Of a stretch of DNA of 64,000 nucleotides, positions 49,001 to 55,686 are shown in pieces. The stretch is from Biomphalaria glabrata. Its lineage: Eukaryota; Mollusca; Gastropoda; Planorbidae. The notes under the pieces were generated by a model. It was not told the origin of the DNA, did not search any database, and worked only from the letters and a program-made list of their open reading frames with translations. Within the stretch, counting starts at the first letter, position 1. Every line of letters starts with the position of its first letter. Both the position numbers and the translations under genes were made by a program. The stretch spans positions 10,420,221 to 10,484,220 of the forward strand of contig NC_074728.1 in assembly GCF_947242115.1 (NCBI RefSeq), written 5' to 3'.

Positions 49001-50532
49001 CTCTGAGGTCTTAGGGGTTGAATAAGACAGTTACTCCCTTTCGTCAAATGACCTGATGAAAGGTCTTCGATTTTGATGATTATGGACGAGTTCAGTGACC
49101 ACGCAAACCCAGTTTCGACCTGCATATTTTTCCACAATTGATGCAGACAACGCCGTTGTCTACCGGGAGGTCTATTTAAGTTTTCTTCACGTCTTCTACG
49201 CCACTGTTCAACATGGGCTGTAGTACTAAAACATCTGTGCTTGTGTTAGGGTAAAAAGAGACAGCCAACTCAACGAAGATCAACTCAGAAAATATTTTGG
49301 TGGAATTCAGTTTTTACCCGTGTTCAACGTGTGGATTTGTGGGAAAAAATGGGGGAGGATATGGTTGCCACCAACTCCAATTAAAAATAATGAAATGCTA
49401 TGACTAAGACAAAATCATCGAAAATCATGCCGGAACGGTAGAGTTTTCTTATGACGTGGTGCATAGTTTTTGATGCCTAAAGTTTGATACTAAAACACCT
49501 TAAAAAAATAAAGTTACAAACATGAGCACAGTTATTGAACATGGATTATGCAAACTATCTCTTCAAGTGTACAGACATTTTATCAAACAAAGTGTGTAAA
49601 GGATTTGTTAGGTGACAGATGTAAATCTCACACTTGTACTGGTCAACAAAATGCAACGTATATGTGTGTGAGTTGGTCACTAAATGTAGAAACGTTGATT
49701 GCTATCAATGTGTCGCGGATGCTGGGTTCGTGCGTCCTGGAGCTACACTTAACACGTAACAAACATAACTAGTACACAACTCCTGAGTCCTACTTTAGCA
49801 AAACAATAACATTTATTATATGATACTAAAATACTGCAACTCCAAACATTCAGTTGCAAGTCACTGTTTAGATGACAAATGACACGACATCCTTCATAGT
49901 AGTTATATAAGTAATAATCCAAGACAAGTACTGTTACATCCGCATCTCAGCGGGAACAAAATATAAGTCCTCTAGAATACTAAATAACGTCCGCATCACA
50001 TCCACTTCAATAACATGTATCCAGCTCTAAGTTCAGAAAACAACTGCTAAATATATGTGTACTGTCTCATTGCTGAAGTCCCAGAGACTACTCTACTCAA
50101 CTGACTTAAACTTACTACTGACTGAAAGTCAATTTAGTCACTCTTATTTCCTCTTTCTATGTCCGAGGTTTCTCGTGCTTTTCACCTTTATGACCCAAGG
50201 TGAACATAGAACAGGCAATGTCAAGCGAGACTGTGACAAGTTGATAAAAGCTATGTAAAAAGAATATTAAAAGATATGTAATGAAAGTATTGTCTTTTTA
50301 ATTAATGCTTTTAAAAATGTTTTTCTTGTTGTTCTTGTTTTGTGTACAAGAATTGTCTGTTACGAATAAAACACTTTGTTATCTCTACAAAATTTAGATC
50401 AGCAAAGGGGATTTCCCTGAGACCTCCAATGGAAAACCAGACAGGAAACGACTTCGAGAGATAGCCGAATCAATGTTCGGATACGAAGAGAAGGTCATTA
50501 AATCAGAGGCGGCTCCACAGTCGGAAACTTAG
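33788..50532 (+). CDS. ACSF2-like acyl-CoA synthetase, tandem copy 2 (nine exons, 579 aa)
   Basis: Second complete copy, same orientation and architecture. Exons: 33788-34078, 35078-35286, 36660-36907, 41645-41889, 42272-42368, 43624-43740, 45531-45775, 48719-48871, 50398-50532; every exon equals copy 1 in length and phase. Key residues are all kept: TTSGSTGYSK loop, YGSTE, MED, GRTKD and NGK catalytic lysine. It is the most divergent copy: exon 3 (ICPDDIYVDPAERDD), exon 4 (SYTRVMTDFFDPEIKRTG) and exon 9 (ISKGDFPETSNGKPDRKRLR) differ clearly from copies 1 and 3, while exon 1 is almost unchanged. This may mean a different acyl substrate, which is inference. Intron 3 (4.7 kb) carries an antisense LTR element. 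An AATAAA lies at 50564, only about 30 nt after the stop. Confidence 0.9.
34290..34950. repeat. Tandem/dispersed AT-rich family TTAATTAACTAATTGGTAA, intron 1 of copy 2
   Basis: Three or four related units with AATTAACTAATTGGTAAT-type palindromes and CAGCTTGATCCGAGATTGGG. Same sequence in other introns (9110-9380, 32690-32900, 46640-46860, 48540-48710, 59340-59560). MITE-like but borders are not clear. Confidence 0.5.
35078..35286 (+). CDS. Copy 2 exon 2 (aa 98-167)
   Basis: Acceptor CTTTCAG, donor GG|GTAAGA. Encodes LLLADGSDFRLLAQNSKCRA ... VGRTKNG. Same 209-nt length and phase as its sisters. Confidence 0.9.
35494..36246. mobile_element. Worn copy of the GGGCGTAGCCAGG element, intron 2 of copy 2
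   Basis: Left end CATGGGCATTGCCCGG, right end TATCCTGGCTACTCCA, interior with GGGGTTTTGAGTTTAAAA blocks as in 25596-26966. Confidence 0.5.
36660..36907 (+). CDS. Copy 2 exon 3 (aa 167-250), phosphate-loop exon
   Basis: Acceptor TATTTCAG, donor ATGG|GTACGT. Phosphate loop TTSGSTGYSKPVPRSH is intact. Many replacements relative to copies 1 and 3 cluster here (DRFNDIFCPG, ILTTSGS), unlike exon 1. Confidence 0.9.
37667..38174 (-). repeat. LTR (3' LTR in the element's orientation)
   Basis: 508 bp, TG...CA ends with 7-bp inverted termini. Confidence 0.93.
38186..39295 (-). CDS. Single open frame of the LTR element, SAP-like N-terminus (369 aa)
   Basis: The frame fills the internal region. Residues about 12-50 (LDELNLKELKQELKWRGLKY ... 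LKERLRQALVDE) have the two-helix spacing of a SAP DNA-binding motif. An acidic, Thr/Glu-rich stretch follows, then a Cys- and Pro-containing part and a basic segment (RRRCNQVKVSWSRRRKRH). No zinc knuckle, capsid fold, protease or polymerase motif is recognised. In position it stands where gag would be. It is antisense to the host gene. Confidence 0.6.
   Translation of the reverse strand: MSEVGFPMASVKLLDELNLKELKQELKWRGLKYYERSNETLKERLRQALVDEEEDPNTYLFELKPDVVELLITFQKQMLAGFQNVIKGDSQKETGEETREETETNSSTNAFATDVHDVSASISQIEQDNVVSYLKPVAEDIKDICQSVSAVERNSNPGGCTQLFGKNFVCRALQGERQLQGTHRQGLHPADVCPADETRVRSPGDGKFSELEPDAEDEGPSQVECCQLAPLVCPPDTPEDVCHYFPSCGPDTHTQNPSLESPMKQPDRPTILVTPVLTSYPSPCAGWLHSVVDDRRGKRLLEMRPRRRCNQVKVSWSRRRKRHTLTTTQMAPSRWQYKPIVAPTDRPPPASIHLQFPCRVIDFGRDGQI
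39299..39806 (-). repeat. LTR (5' LTR in the element's orientation)
   Basis: 508 bp, essentially identical to the other LTR and followed (minus strand) by the primer-binding site. Confidence 0.93.
40018..40576 (+). mobile_element. tRNA-derived SINE with two tRNA-like heads, most complete copy
   Basis: Head 1 (40024-40095) TAGCTCTGTTGGTAACTGTG with B box AAGTTCGATGCC; head 2 (40254-40320) TGGTCGATTGGTTAACGTGC, its B box partly lost. Then GGAGGTTTGGACAAGGAA, GAATATTCCTTGCGAATAGG, GGATCCGACAGGGATCCGAC and a terminal hairpin-like tail TTGTGTGACAACACAAACTC. Confidence 0.7.
40884..41178 (+). repeat. 14-bp minisatellite CTAGATGAACTTAA, about 21 units
   Basis: Units ACTAGATGAACTTA with variants GAGCTTA and GAACGTA; intron 3 of copy 2, not present in copies 1 or 3. 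Confidence 0.95.
41645..41889 (+). CDS. Copy 2 exon 4 (aa 250-331)
   Basis: Acceptor TCAAAG, donor GAAG|GTTAGC. Encodes WGIGIPFAPICHSYTRVMTD ... MLIAGAQPLRK. Preceded by a 4.7-kb intron that carries an LTR element, a SINE and a 14-bp minisatellite. Confidence 0.9.
42272..42368 (+). CDS. Copy 2 exon 5 (aa 332-364)
   Basis: Acceptor AATTTCAG, donor AAAG|GTAAAC, 97 nt. Encodes NQMENFLTITEKLIVTYGST EAG; the VTYGSTE form is the usual A5 spelling. Confidence 0.88.
42439..42500 (+). repeat. 30-bp direct repeat, two units
   Basis: ATCTGATGTAATCGGATCGG units at 42439 and 42469 in intron 5 of copy 2. Confidence 0.75.
42610..42845 (+). mobile_element. tRNA-derived SINE, near-complete (intron 5 of copy 2)
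   Basis: Head with A box GTGGTCGAGAGGCTAAGTGC and B box GAGGTTCGACACC, body CGCCTAAAGGCAGCACGG and CTGGTCCATAAATGAGATTG, 3' end AGTAGCGCTATATAAAAGC. A short GCTATAAGCA duplication lies at the tail. Relatives at 11630-11835 and 63500-63670. Confidence 0.8.
42985..43040. repeat. 12-bp repeat GCGCCAAAANGG, about four units
   Basis: CGCGCCAAAACGGTTGCGCC AAAAGGGTCGCACC AAAAAGG units in intron 5 of copy 2. Confidence 0.6.
43624..43740 (+). CDS. Copy 2 exon 6 (aa 364-403)
   Basis: Acceptor ATCAG, donor AAAG|GTAAGA, 117 nt. Encodes GDTIQSNNNGKVQPGVKLRI ... PGETGTIEVKG. Confidence 0.87.
43964..44215 (+). mobile_element. tRNA-derived SINE (TTGGTCGTTGTGCTGGCCAC family)
   Basis: Head TGGCTGGGTGGTTAAGCGAT with B box GGGTTCGAATC, body GGCACCCAATTCTAATGTG and GGTGGTTGGTCGTTGTGGTG, end GGTCTGAAAGGGGAAC. 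Intron 6 of copy 2; matches 31303-31580. Confidence 0.8.
44734..44960 (+). mobile_element. Hairpin-end fragment of the unclassified 1.9-kb family
   Basis: TTTTTAGCGGCCCTTGAAAG ... AAAAGCCGCTATTAG, then GTCTGTCCGTTCGTCTGTCC tracts. Only this end is present. Confidence 0.5.
45205..45492 (+). mobile_element. Shortened two-headed-SINE copy ending beside exon 7 of copy 2
   Basis: Body (TCTTTATCGATAATAGG, GAATATTCCTTGCC, GGCGGATCCG) and tail (CACAAACTCTCTTTGTAATC TTG), but the head regions are deleted. Ends about 40 nt before the exon 7 acceptor. The tail remnant TTTGTAATCTTGTTTTT is also in copy 1 at 20446. Confidence 0.6.
45531..45775 (+). CDS. Copy 2 exon 7 (aa 403-484), A7/A8 hinge exon
   Basis: Acceptor ATTACAG, donor CCG|GTGAGT. 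Contains the MED aspartate and GRTKDIITYGAESLHPGWME. The tail of a SINE-like repeat ends about 40 nt upstream of the acceptor. Confidence 0.92.
46895..46975 (+). mobile_element. tRNA-like SINE head, intron 7 of copy 2
   Basis: CTAGCAGAGTGGTTAGTATG (A box) and CTTTGAATTCAGGTCG (B box) with a GAGGAGGCTTGAGCC loop between. Confidence 0.5.
47520..48460. repeat. Composite dispersed repeat, copy B (intron 7 of copy 2)
   Basis: Starts TATATATAATTCTTTTCATG and ends ACGCCGTGGGTCGAC; reverse of 7684-8780. The part AAGAAGTCATAGAAAGATCA/ TCACCCGTTACTAAATAGCAG is partly duplicated (47560-47690 and 47700-47830). Confidence 0.65.
47831..48422 (-). mobile_element. hAT transposon remnant inside composite repeat B
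   Basis: Left end CAGGGCTGGACTCAACC; right end GGCTGGCCTTG; flanks CTAAATAG and CAAAATAG. The minus strand at 47900-48125 matches the hAT C-terminal block seen at 62140-61880, with interruptions. Confidence 0.65.
48719..48871 (+). CDS. Copy 2 exon 8 (aa 485-535), multiplied donor
   Basis: Acceptor TACCAG; main donor ATT|GTAAGT at 48872. Encodes VSDPLLYQNICACVKVKRDS ... PQHFI. The last bases of the exon and the first of the intron are repeated downstream every 36 nt, giving further candidate donors at 48908, 48944 and 48980. Confidence 0.88.
48860..48995 (+). repeat. 36-bp tandem repeat spanning the exon 8 donor of copy 2
   Basis: Four units of CAACACTTTATTGTAAGTAC plus about 16 nt, period 36 exactly (GT at 48872, 48908, 48944, 48980). 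Three units keep GTAAGT; the fourth reads GTAATT. Copies 1 has a single unit. Confidence 0.85.
49215..49300 (+). pseudogene. Partial duplicate of exon 8 inside intron 8 of copy 2
   Basis: About 85 bp starting CTGTAGTACTAAAACATCTG match exon 8 from its LLYQNIC codons to LRKY, then the similarity stops. It lacks the exon's acceptor, donor and 3' third. It carries CAACGAAGATC as in copy 1, where the functional copy 2 exon has CAAAGAAGATC, so it was not copied from the present exon 8 beside it. Confidence 0.75.
49635..50238. mobile_element. Relative of the 4978-5711 solo LTR (fossil)
   Basis: Starts TGTACTGGTC and ends ACTGTGACA; shares TCAATGTGTCGCG, GGGTTCGTGCGTCCTGGAG and ACCTTTATGACCCAAGGTGA with 4978-5711. 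I do not find a matching duplication of the flanks. Intron 8 of copy 2. Confidence 0.5.
50398..50532 (+). CDS. Copy 2 exon 9 (aa 536-579 and stop)
   Basis: Acceptor AATTTAG, stop TAG at 50530-50532. Encodes ISKGDFPETSNGKPDRKRLR with the A10 lysine, then REIAESMFGYEEK and a tail ending QSET. Confidence 0.9.
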   Translation: MSKGDFPETSNGKPDRKRLREIAESMFGYEEKVIKSEAAPQSET

Positions 50533-50639
50533 GAGGCGAATCATAGACATTCTATTAAGTGAAAATAAAAAGGCTATAGTGTGGTATTGTTCGAATTGCA
50601 GCCAACTTGAAGAAGAATTCTAAGAAAAAGGATATTCCA

Positions 50640-52330
50640 AACTCACGCTCGCTTTATCTCCCGCATTCTCTCTCTCTCTTTTTGTGTGCAAATAACAAAT
50701 AATTTAAATTATTAGCCAAATTGTATTGTTTTTAAAAGATTTCATTTTCCCATTCTGTTGCGTTTTATAACTGACCTTTATTTATAACAATGTCTCTGCT
50801 ATTCACATAATTTTTTTTCCCTCTAAAGGAAGCCGTTCCCTCCTCATTTTTAAATATTTATGTATCTTAAAGAACACAAACAAACTTACACTGCTTGCAT
50901 TACATTTTGATTACATTTTCTTAAAGCTATTTATTTTGTATAGCTACATAAATAAATATGATATATATTTAATTTATTCGTTTTAGCCTAAACAAAAATA
51001 AATTTCCTATGTGTACGAAATGAGTGAATGAATGATTGCTATAACGTATATTCTACAATATGTGACGTATATACAGCTACATGTGTGTAAAATATTGGCG
51101 CTATTCTGGCGTTCCTTGTTTTGTCATGGGCGCTTTTTTGGCGTTCGCCATCTTGACTGGTCAAACTAAAACATGTAATGGAAATAAGACTAAGTACACA
51201 GCAATGCAGTAGTCTCGAAATGTGTAAATCAAATGCAAAATGAATTCATTAAAAACATTTTAAAACTTATTTTGACTTTCAGTTTTGTGTTCAAATTAAG
51301 AGCTAAATTAAAACCTAAAATCTTGATATATAGGAAAGTAGTAAATAACCTTTCATGCTTTCACAGTTGTACAGCCAAACATTGTAAGCCTAGTCCTGTA
51401 TTACCTCTAGGCTCCTTGCATAGCTCTTGGTTTTACTGTATTTAGTTCACATGGGTACCAAATCAGTGTTACCCTTAATTTGATATTCCACAGCGCAATC
51501 ACCTTCTATTGTTTTTGTCAGGATTGAGTTTTGGTCAGTCTGGGTCTCCTGTTCACTTTAGAGGAGTATGTGCCACCGGGACATTTTGGATGATTATTGG
51601 GTGACATTCGGTTAATGTTATTGTGTTTCAATGTAGGTTTTGAGGTGATGACATGTTGTTTGCTTGTTTTGTTTTGCTTTGTGGGATGCTTTTTTCTTCT
51701 GAATGGAATGCAACTCATAGTCTCAGAGTTGTCTTTGCCCACGATAATTGGTCTTTAATTTCTAGAGTTGATTTATACACTTTAACTATTGTGCAACTAT
51801 CATTCAGTATATGGGATATTGTTCTATTATATATTAAGTTATATGTCCGTGAATCGGCATTCTGAATCTTCATTCTGTCTTTCTATTTATCGTCACGTTA
51901 TGACTAGGTGACATTTGGTAGTCAGAAGTACACATACGTAGAGCGAGAAGAAACGAACATAACACTTATTACCAAAAAAAAAAAATGTCAAAGTCAAATA
52001 TCAAATCTTCTCTTCATTGCACTTTATTAATTGAGACGAGCGTATTTATTGGATTGGTGAGAGGATTGAACCTCCCCTCTCTGGCTATGATAATGGAATT
52101 AGTAATGGTGGTTTTTGGTAAAGCAAATTCATTATTATTAGACTTCACAACGTTGTTATTGACAGAAATGCTAATGGATCTAAGGTCTCCACTACCAGTA
52201 AAATATGCTAATGGATCTAAGGTCTCCACTACCAGTAAAATATTCCGAGCGTCTCAAATAGTCTTTGACAACCAGTCCAACTCCAGGTCTTCACTTGTGA
52301 CTCAGATATTTGGTCAAGCGCGGAACTGTT
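50640..52330. other. Intergenic DNA after copy 2
   Basis: AT-rich; no gene recognised. A 37-bp direct repeat (ATGCTAATGGATCTAAGGTC at 52168 and 52205) is the only clear structure. The open frames here (for instance 51985-52338) have no recognisable domain. Confidence 0.45.
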
Positions 52331-52740
52331 GTCACTAACTGGAGAAGGAAAAAAAGCGACTTTTGGGCAGGAGCTGCTAGTTAGCTGTGGCTGGCTACCC
52401 AGTTAAGAATATAAAAAAAAACTCTATTTCAAACCTCCGCTGCCTTGCGGCAATACCCAAACATAGTAAAGGCTTCAGGAATGATCATTGAGAAAAACAA
52501 TCAGTAGCATGTGAACCTGTGTCAGCTTGCAGCAAACAGTGCTACACCCTATCAGAGCCTTGGACGCAACTGATCCCAAACTGTATCGTCACCTGCCGTT
52601 CTCTTGGACACATCAGCTGCATGGAAGGAGGTGAACTGATGTGTGGGCGACATTTTTCCGACGTCTAATGCCCAAGCTTTCATATCATTTCTATGAGATG
52701 ATCCATAGTTGCCTAGCGAATGAAGGAGGCCATAGACCTA
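52330..52740. repeat. GC-richer intergenic stretch, probably an old dispersed repeat
   Basis: Contains CTCCGCTGCCTTGCGGCAAT and AGTGCTACACCCTATCAGAG. Its composition differs from its surroundings but there is no second copy in this window, so the family is not established. Confidence 0.35.
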
Positions 52741-52964
52741 GGTTTAAATTTATTTTTTCCATTGAGATTTAAATCACTGTCTTCTCCATTTGAAACTATA
52801 GACAAATACGCTGATTATCTGAAGTTTTGAGTTTATACTTTATTGTGTATAAATAAAAAGGCTAAGAAAAGTTCGAAAAACAATATTAATTTTTAAGGAC
52901 AATAAACTTTAAAAAAAAGACATTTTGAACAGGATTCTAAAAAAATATCATTATAATAATAATA

Positions 52965-53165
52965 GTTAAATTTATAGAGCGCTGTTAAGAAACAAAATAT
53001 AGGCTCAAGGCGCTGTGATAACATAACAAACGAGAACTAAAATGACAAACTTACCTAAAAAAGTTTTTAACAGGTAGGTCTTATGTTCTTCTTGAAAGTA
53101 GTGTAGCATGTTGTCTGAGATCAATGGGGAGTGAGTTCCACTTATGAACAGAAGTAAACTTTAAC
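52965..53165. repeat. Dispersed repeat with TTTATAGAGCGCTGTTA and GGCTCAAGGCGCTGTGATAA
   Basis: This motif pair and the following AACAGGTAGGTCTTATGTTC recall a short repeat common in invertebrate genomes (from memory). Single copy here. Confidence 0.4.
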
Positions 53166-54769
53166 ATATAATTTTTCTTTTATACTAAACAAAAAAAAGG
53201 TTAATTAGCAAACAAATCGATTTTAAAGAAATATAGAAAAGAAATACAAAGTACAGCAACATAAAACTGAACTGAACTAGACGTAAGCCTATACTAGAGA
53301 TTTTCATAAAACGAAGTCAAATCCATAAATTGCAAACATTTTGGCACTAGAAAGTACGAAAATTGGAATGTTTATCACAAACCGCTTATATAAGGACTTT
53401 ATAGTCATCTTCGAGTCTATAGGAGATGAGAAATGTGATCATCTTCGATCACGAAGGAGGAGCTATATATATTGGGGTTGGACATTGTGGTTGTGAAGTT
53501 GTTGTCTAGGCGGCAAGCAACTTCAAGCATTAATTCAGTCTGTTGACGACAGGAACATCTTAACTTCTAGGAGTGGAGCAATAACATACTCTCCAAGGAG
53601 GCTCAACACATATTTATATTTAATAAAACATTGTATTAAACTAAATAAAATATCTACAATAGACATCAGATCAATTCAGCCAAATTAATGTAGTACATTA
53701 TTCAACACGACCATCTATCTTCAATAGGAAAGACTTTCCTACTCCAGCAGCTCTGGCTCGACCCTCGCAATCCACAGCCACCAACTTGAACTCAAAAAAT
53801 AGTCTCTGACTCTGACCCACTTTCTCTCTCAGAGCCCAGTCACCACAACACTTATTGAATTGATCAAACCCACTAAATATTGCCCTAAAACCCTTCGGGT
53901 TCCCACTATAAACTAACAAATACAAGTGCCACGTGACTTGGAAAAAAATATGGAACAACCCCAATCACGTTATGGTAGAGAAGCCTTACGTATGGCTTTT
54001 AGCAAATATATTGAGCAAAATTTTCAAGACTCTGCTACTTTCAATTGCAGATGTTGGCTCCATAACTTCTACCACCATCTTTACAAAAGTTCCTCTTCAA
54101 ATTCGAAAAGTGACAAAATATTTGTCAATCGCATCATTTTTTGATAATCAAAGTTGTTGATATTAGGTAACAAATTTTTACTTATGAACAGTTCGTAACT
54201 AAAAAAAAAATTAATTAAACTTCGATTTTAACATTTTTTTTTCTAATTAAACTTTGGCCTTAATTACATGTTTTTTTAGTTAAACTAAAAGTTTGCCCAT
54301 CACTGGATACAGGACATTGTAAATAACGGTAATTAAGCAGAAGACGGCAAGGAGCAGAGAGTATCCCACTTTAACACTTCGGATACCTTTGATGTAGCGC
54401 TACATACGTCAAACAGCAATTTGCCTCGACTCCAGAGGAGACGCTGTTTCTTAGGCGTTGGCGTTTCGCTTCAAAACAGAGGTCCTCTTCGACTAAAAAA
54501 ATGTAAGACTTTTTAAAACTAGAACTACATATAACATTGTTATGTTTCATTCATTACACTATCTCTGAAATGTACTGTAATTTTTAGTATATAATTAAAA
54601 CACTTATTCACTGTTCTTATATTTTTTTATTCACAAAAATACATTTATCCTAATTTAGGATTTTCGGATTATCAAAGTTTTGATTATCTGGACTCCACTG
54701 AATTTTTTTTTAACTACTGTTTACTAAAACACATCAACAAAAACACCCCAAACAGACAACAAAATACAT
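53166..54769. other. Intergenic DNA before copy 3, no gene recognised
   Basis: A minus-strand frame of 88 codons (53698-53964) stands out by composition (NPKGFRAIFSGFDQFNKCCG, FFEFKLVAVDCEGRARAAGV) and might be an exon remnant, but I recognise no family and see no second exon. Confidence 0.35.
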
Positions 54770-55395
54770 TAAACTACTTTTGTTCTGAAACATAACTTGA
54801 CCACTTATCTTTTGTTGACAGTTGAAATGATGAATGAATGTTATGATTTGATTTAATTCTCTGGTATTAGTTACGGTACCTGGTAATAGTGACGCTGTTT
54901 TTAAAGGTGTTTCGTGTCTGTTGATGGATATAAAGATCAAACCAAATGTGAAGCAAATAGATAAAGTGATATCCGCTCAAAGAGTACAATTACTGCTTTA
55001 GCACTATTAAATACAAAACGAATACTTTGCGTATTTTTATTTTTGAATAGCGATCAGTGGTACAAAGATATTTATTTACCATAAAATAGCATTTAATTGT
55101 TGTGACATTCAGTGTAGACTTTTTGTTTGTAGAATGCTAAATGCAATGAAACAAATTCTTTGTGCTTAAATGAAATATGTTTACACTAAAAATGCATCAA
55201 AATATTTAAAATAAATATAAGGAACAAAAGGAAGAATGCTTAATTTTTTAATAACAAATTAATAAGCGAATATAACCTTAATTGAAGTGAAAGGCTGTTG
55301 CTAATCAGAATATTTGAATGCTCTATTTTCTCAGATAACATTCAATAGGTCAGATATTATGATATTAAATCTGAACCTTTAAAACAAGAAAAACT
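54770..55395 (+). promoter_or_regulatory. Copy 3 upstream/promoter region, diverged
   Basis: Recognisably the same upstream region but with many differences; the CCAAT box of copies 1 and 2 reads TCAAT here (55342-55346). The last 35 bp before the ATG (AATCTGAACCTTTAAAAC...) are identical to the other copies. Confidence 0.45.
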
Positions 55396-55686
55396 ATGGG
55401 TGGTGCTGTCAGCTCACTAAGAGACCTCGACACCGTCACTAAAAGACTTGTCCATCTGTCAGAGAATGACCCTAACAAAGAAATCTTTGTCTTCTACACC
55501 TCTGGACTTCGTGAGGCCTACACTGCCAGACAACTCTACACCTTGGCTGGGAGGTTTGCATTCAGGTTACGCCAGCGTGGCTTCCAGAAAGGGGACGTCA
55601 TCGCCAACACCCTGAACGATTCCCCGGAGCGTGCGGTGACAGACATTGGTATAATGTTAGCAGGATGTGTCACAATGAACATACAG
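55396..55686 (+). CDS. Copy 3 exon 1 (aa 1-97)
   Basis: ATG in ACTATGG context, donor ACAG|GTTAGA. Same protein as copy 1 exon 1, with a single silent base difference over 291 nt, although the flanking promoter has diverged. Confidence 0.92.

Noticed and set aside
51653-51865. Hydrophobic 70-aa frame that looks like a signal/membrane peptide
   Set aside because: AT-rich chance frame; no supporting motif or neighbour.
51985-52338. 117-aa + frame between copies 2 and 3
   Set aside because: Includes a 37-bp direct repeat, no domain, no splice partner or conservation in the window; likely chance.
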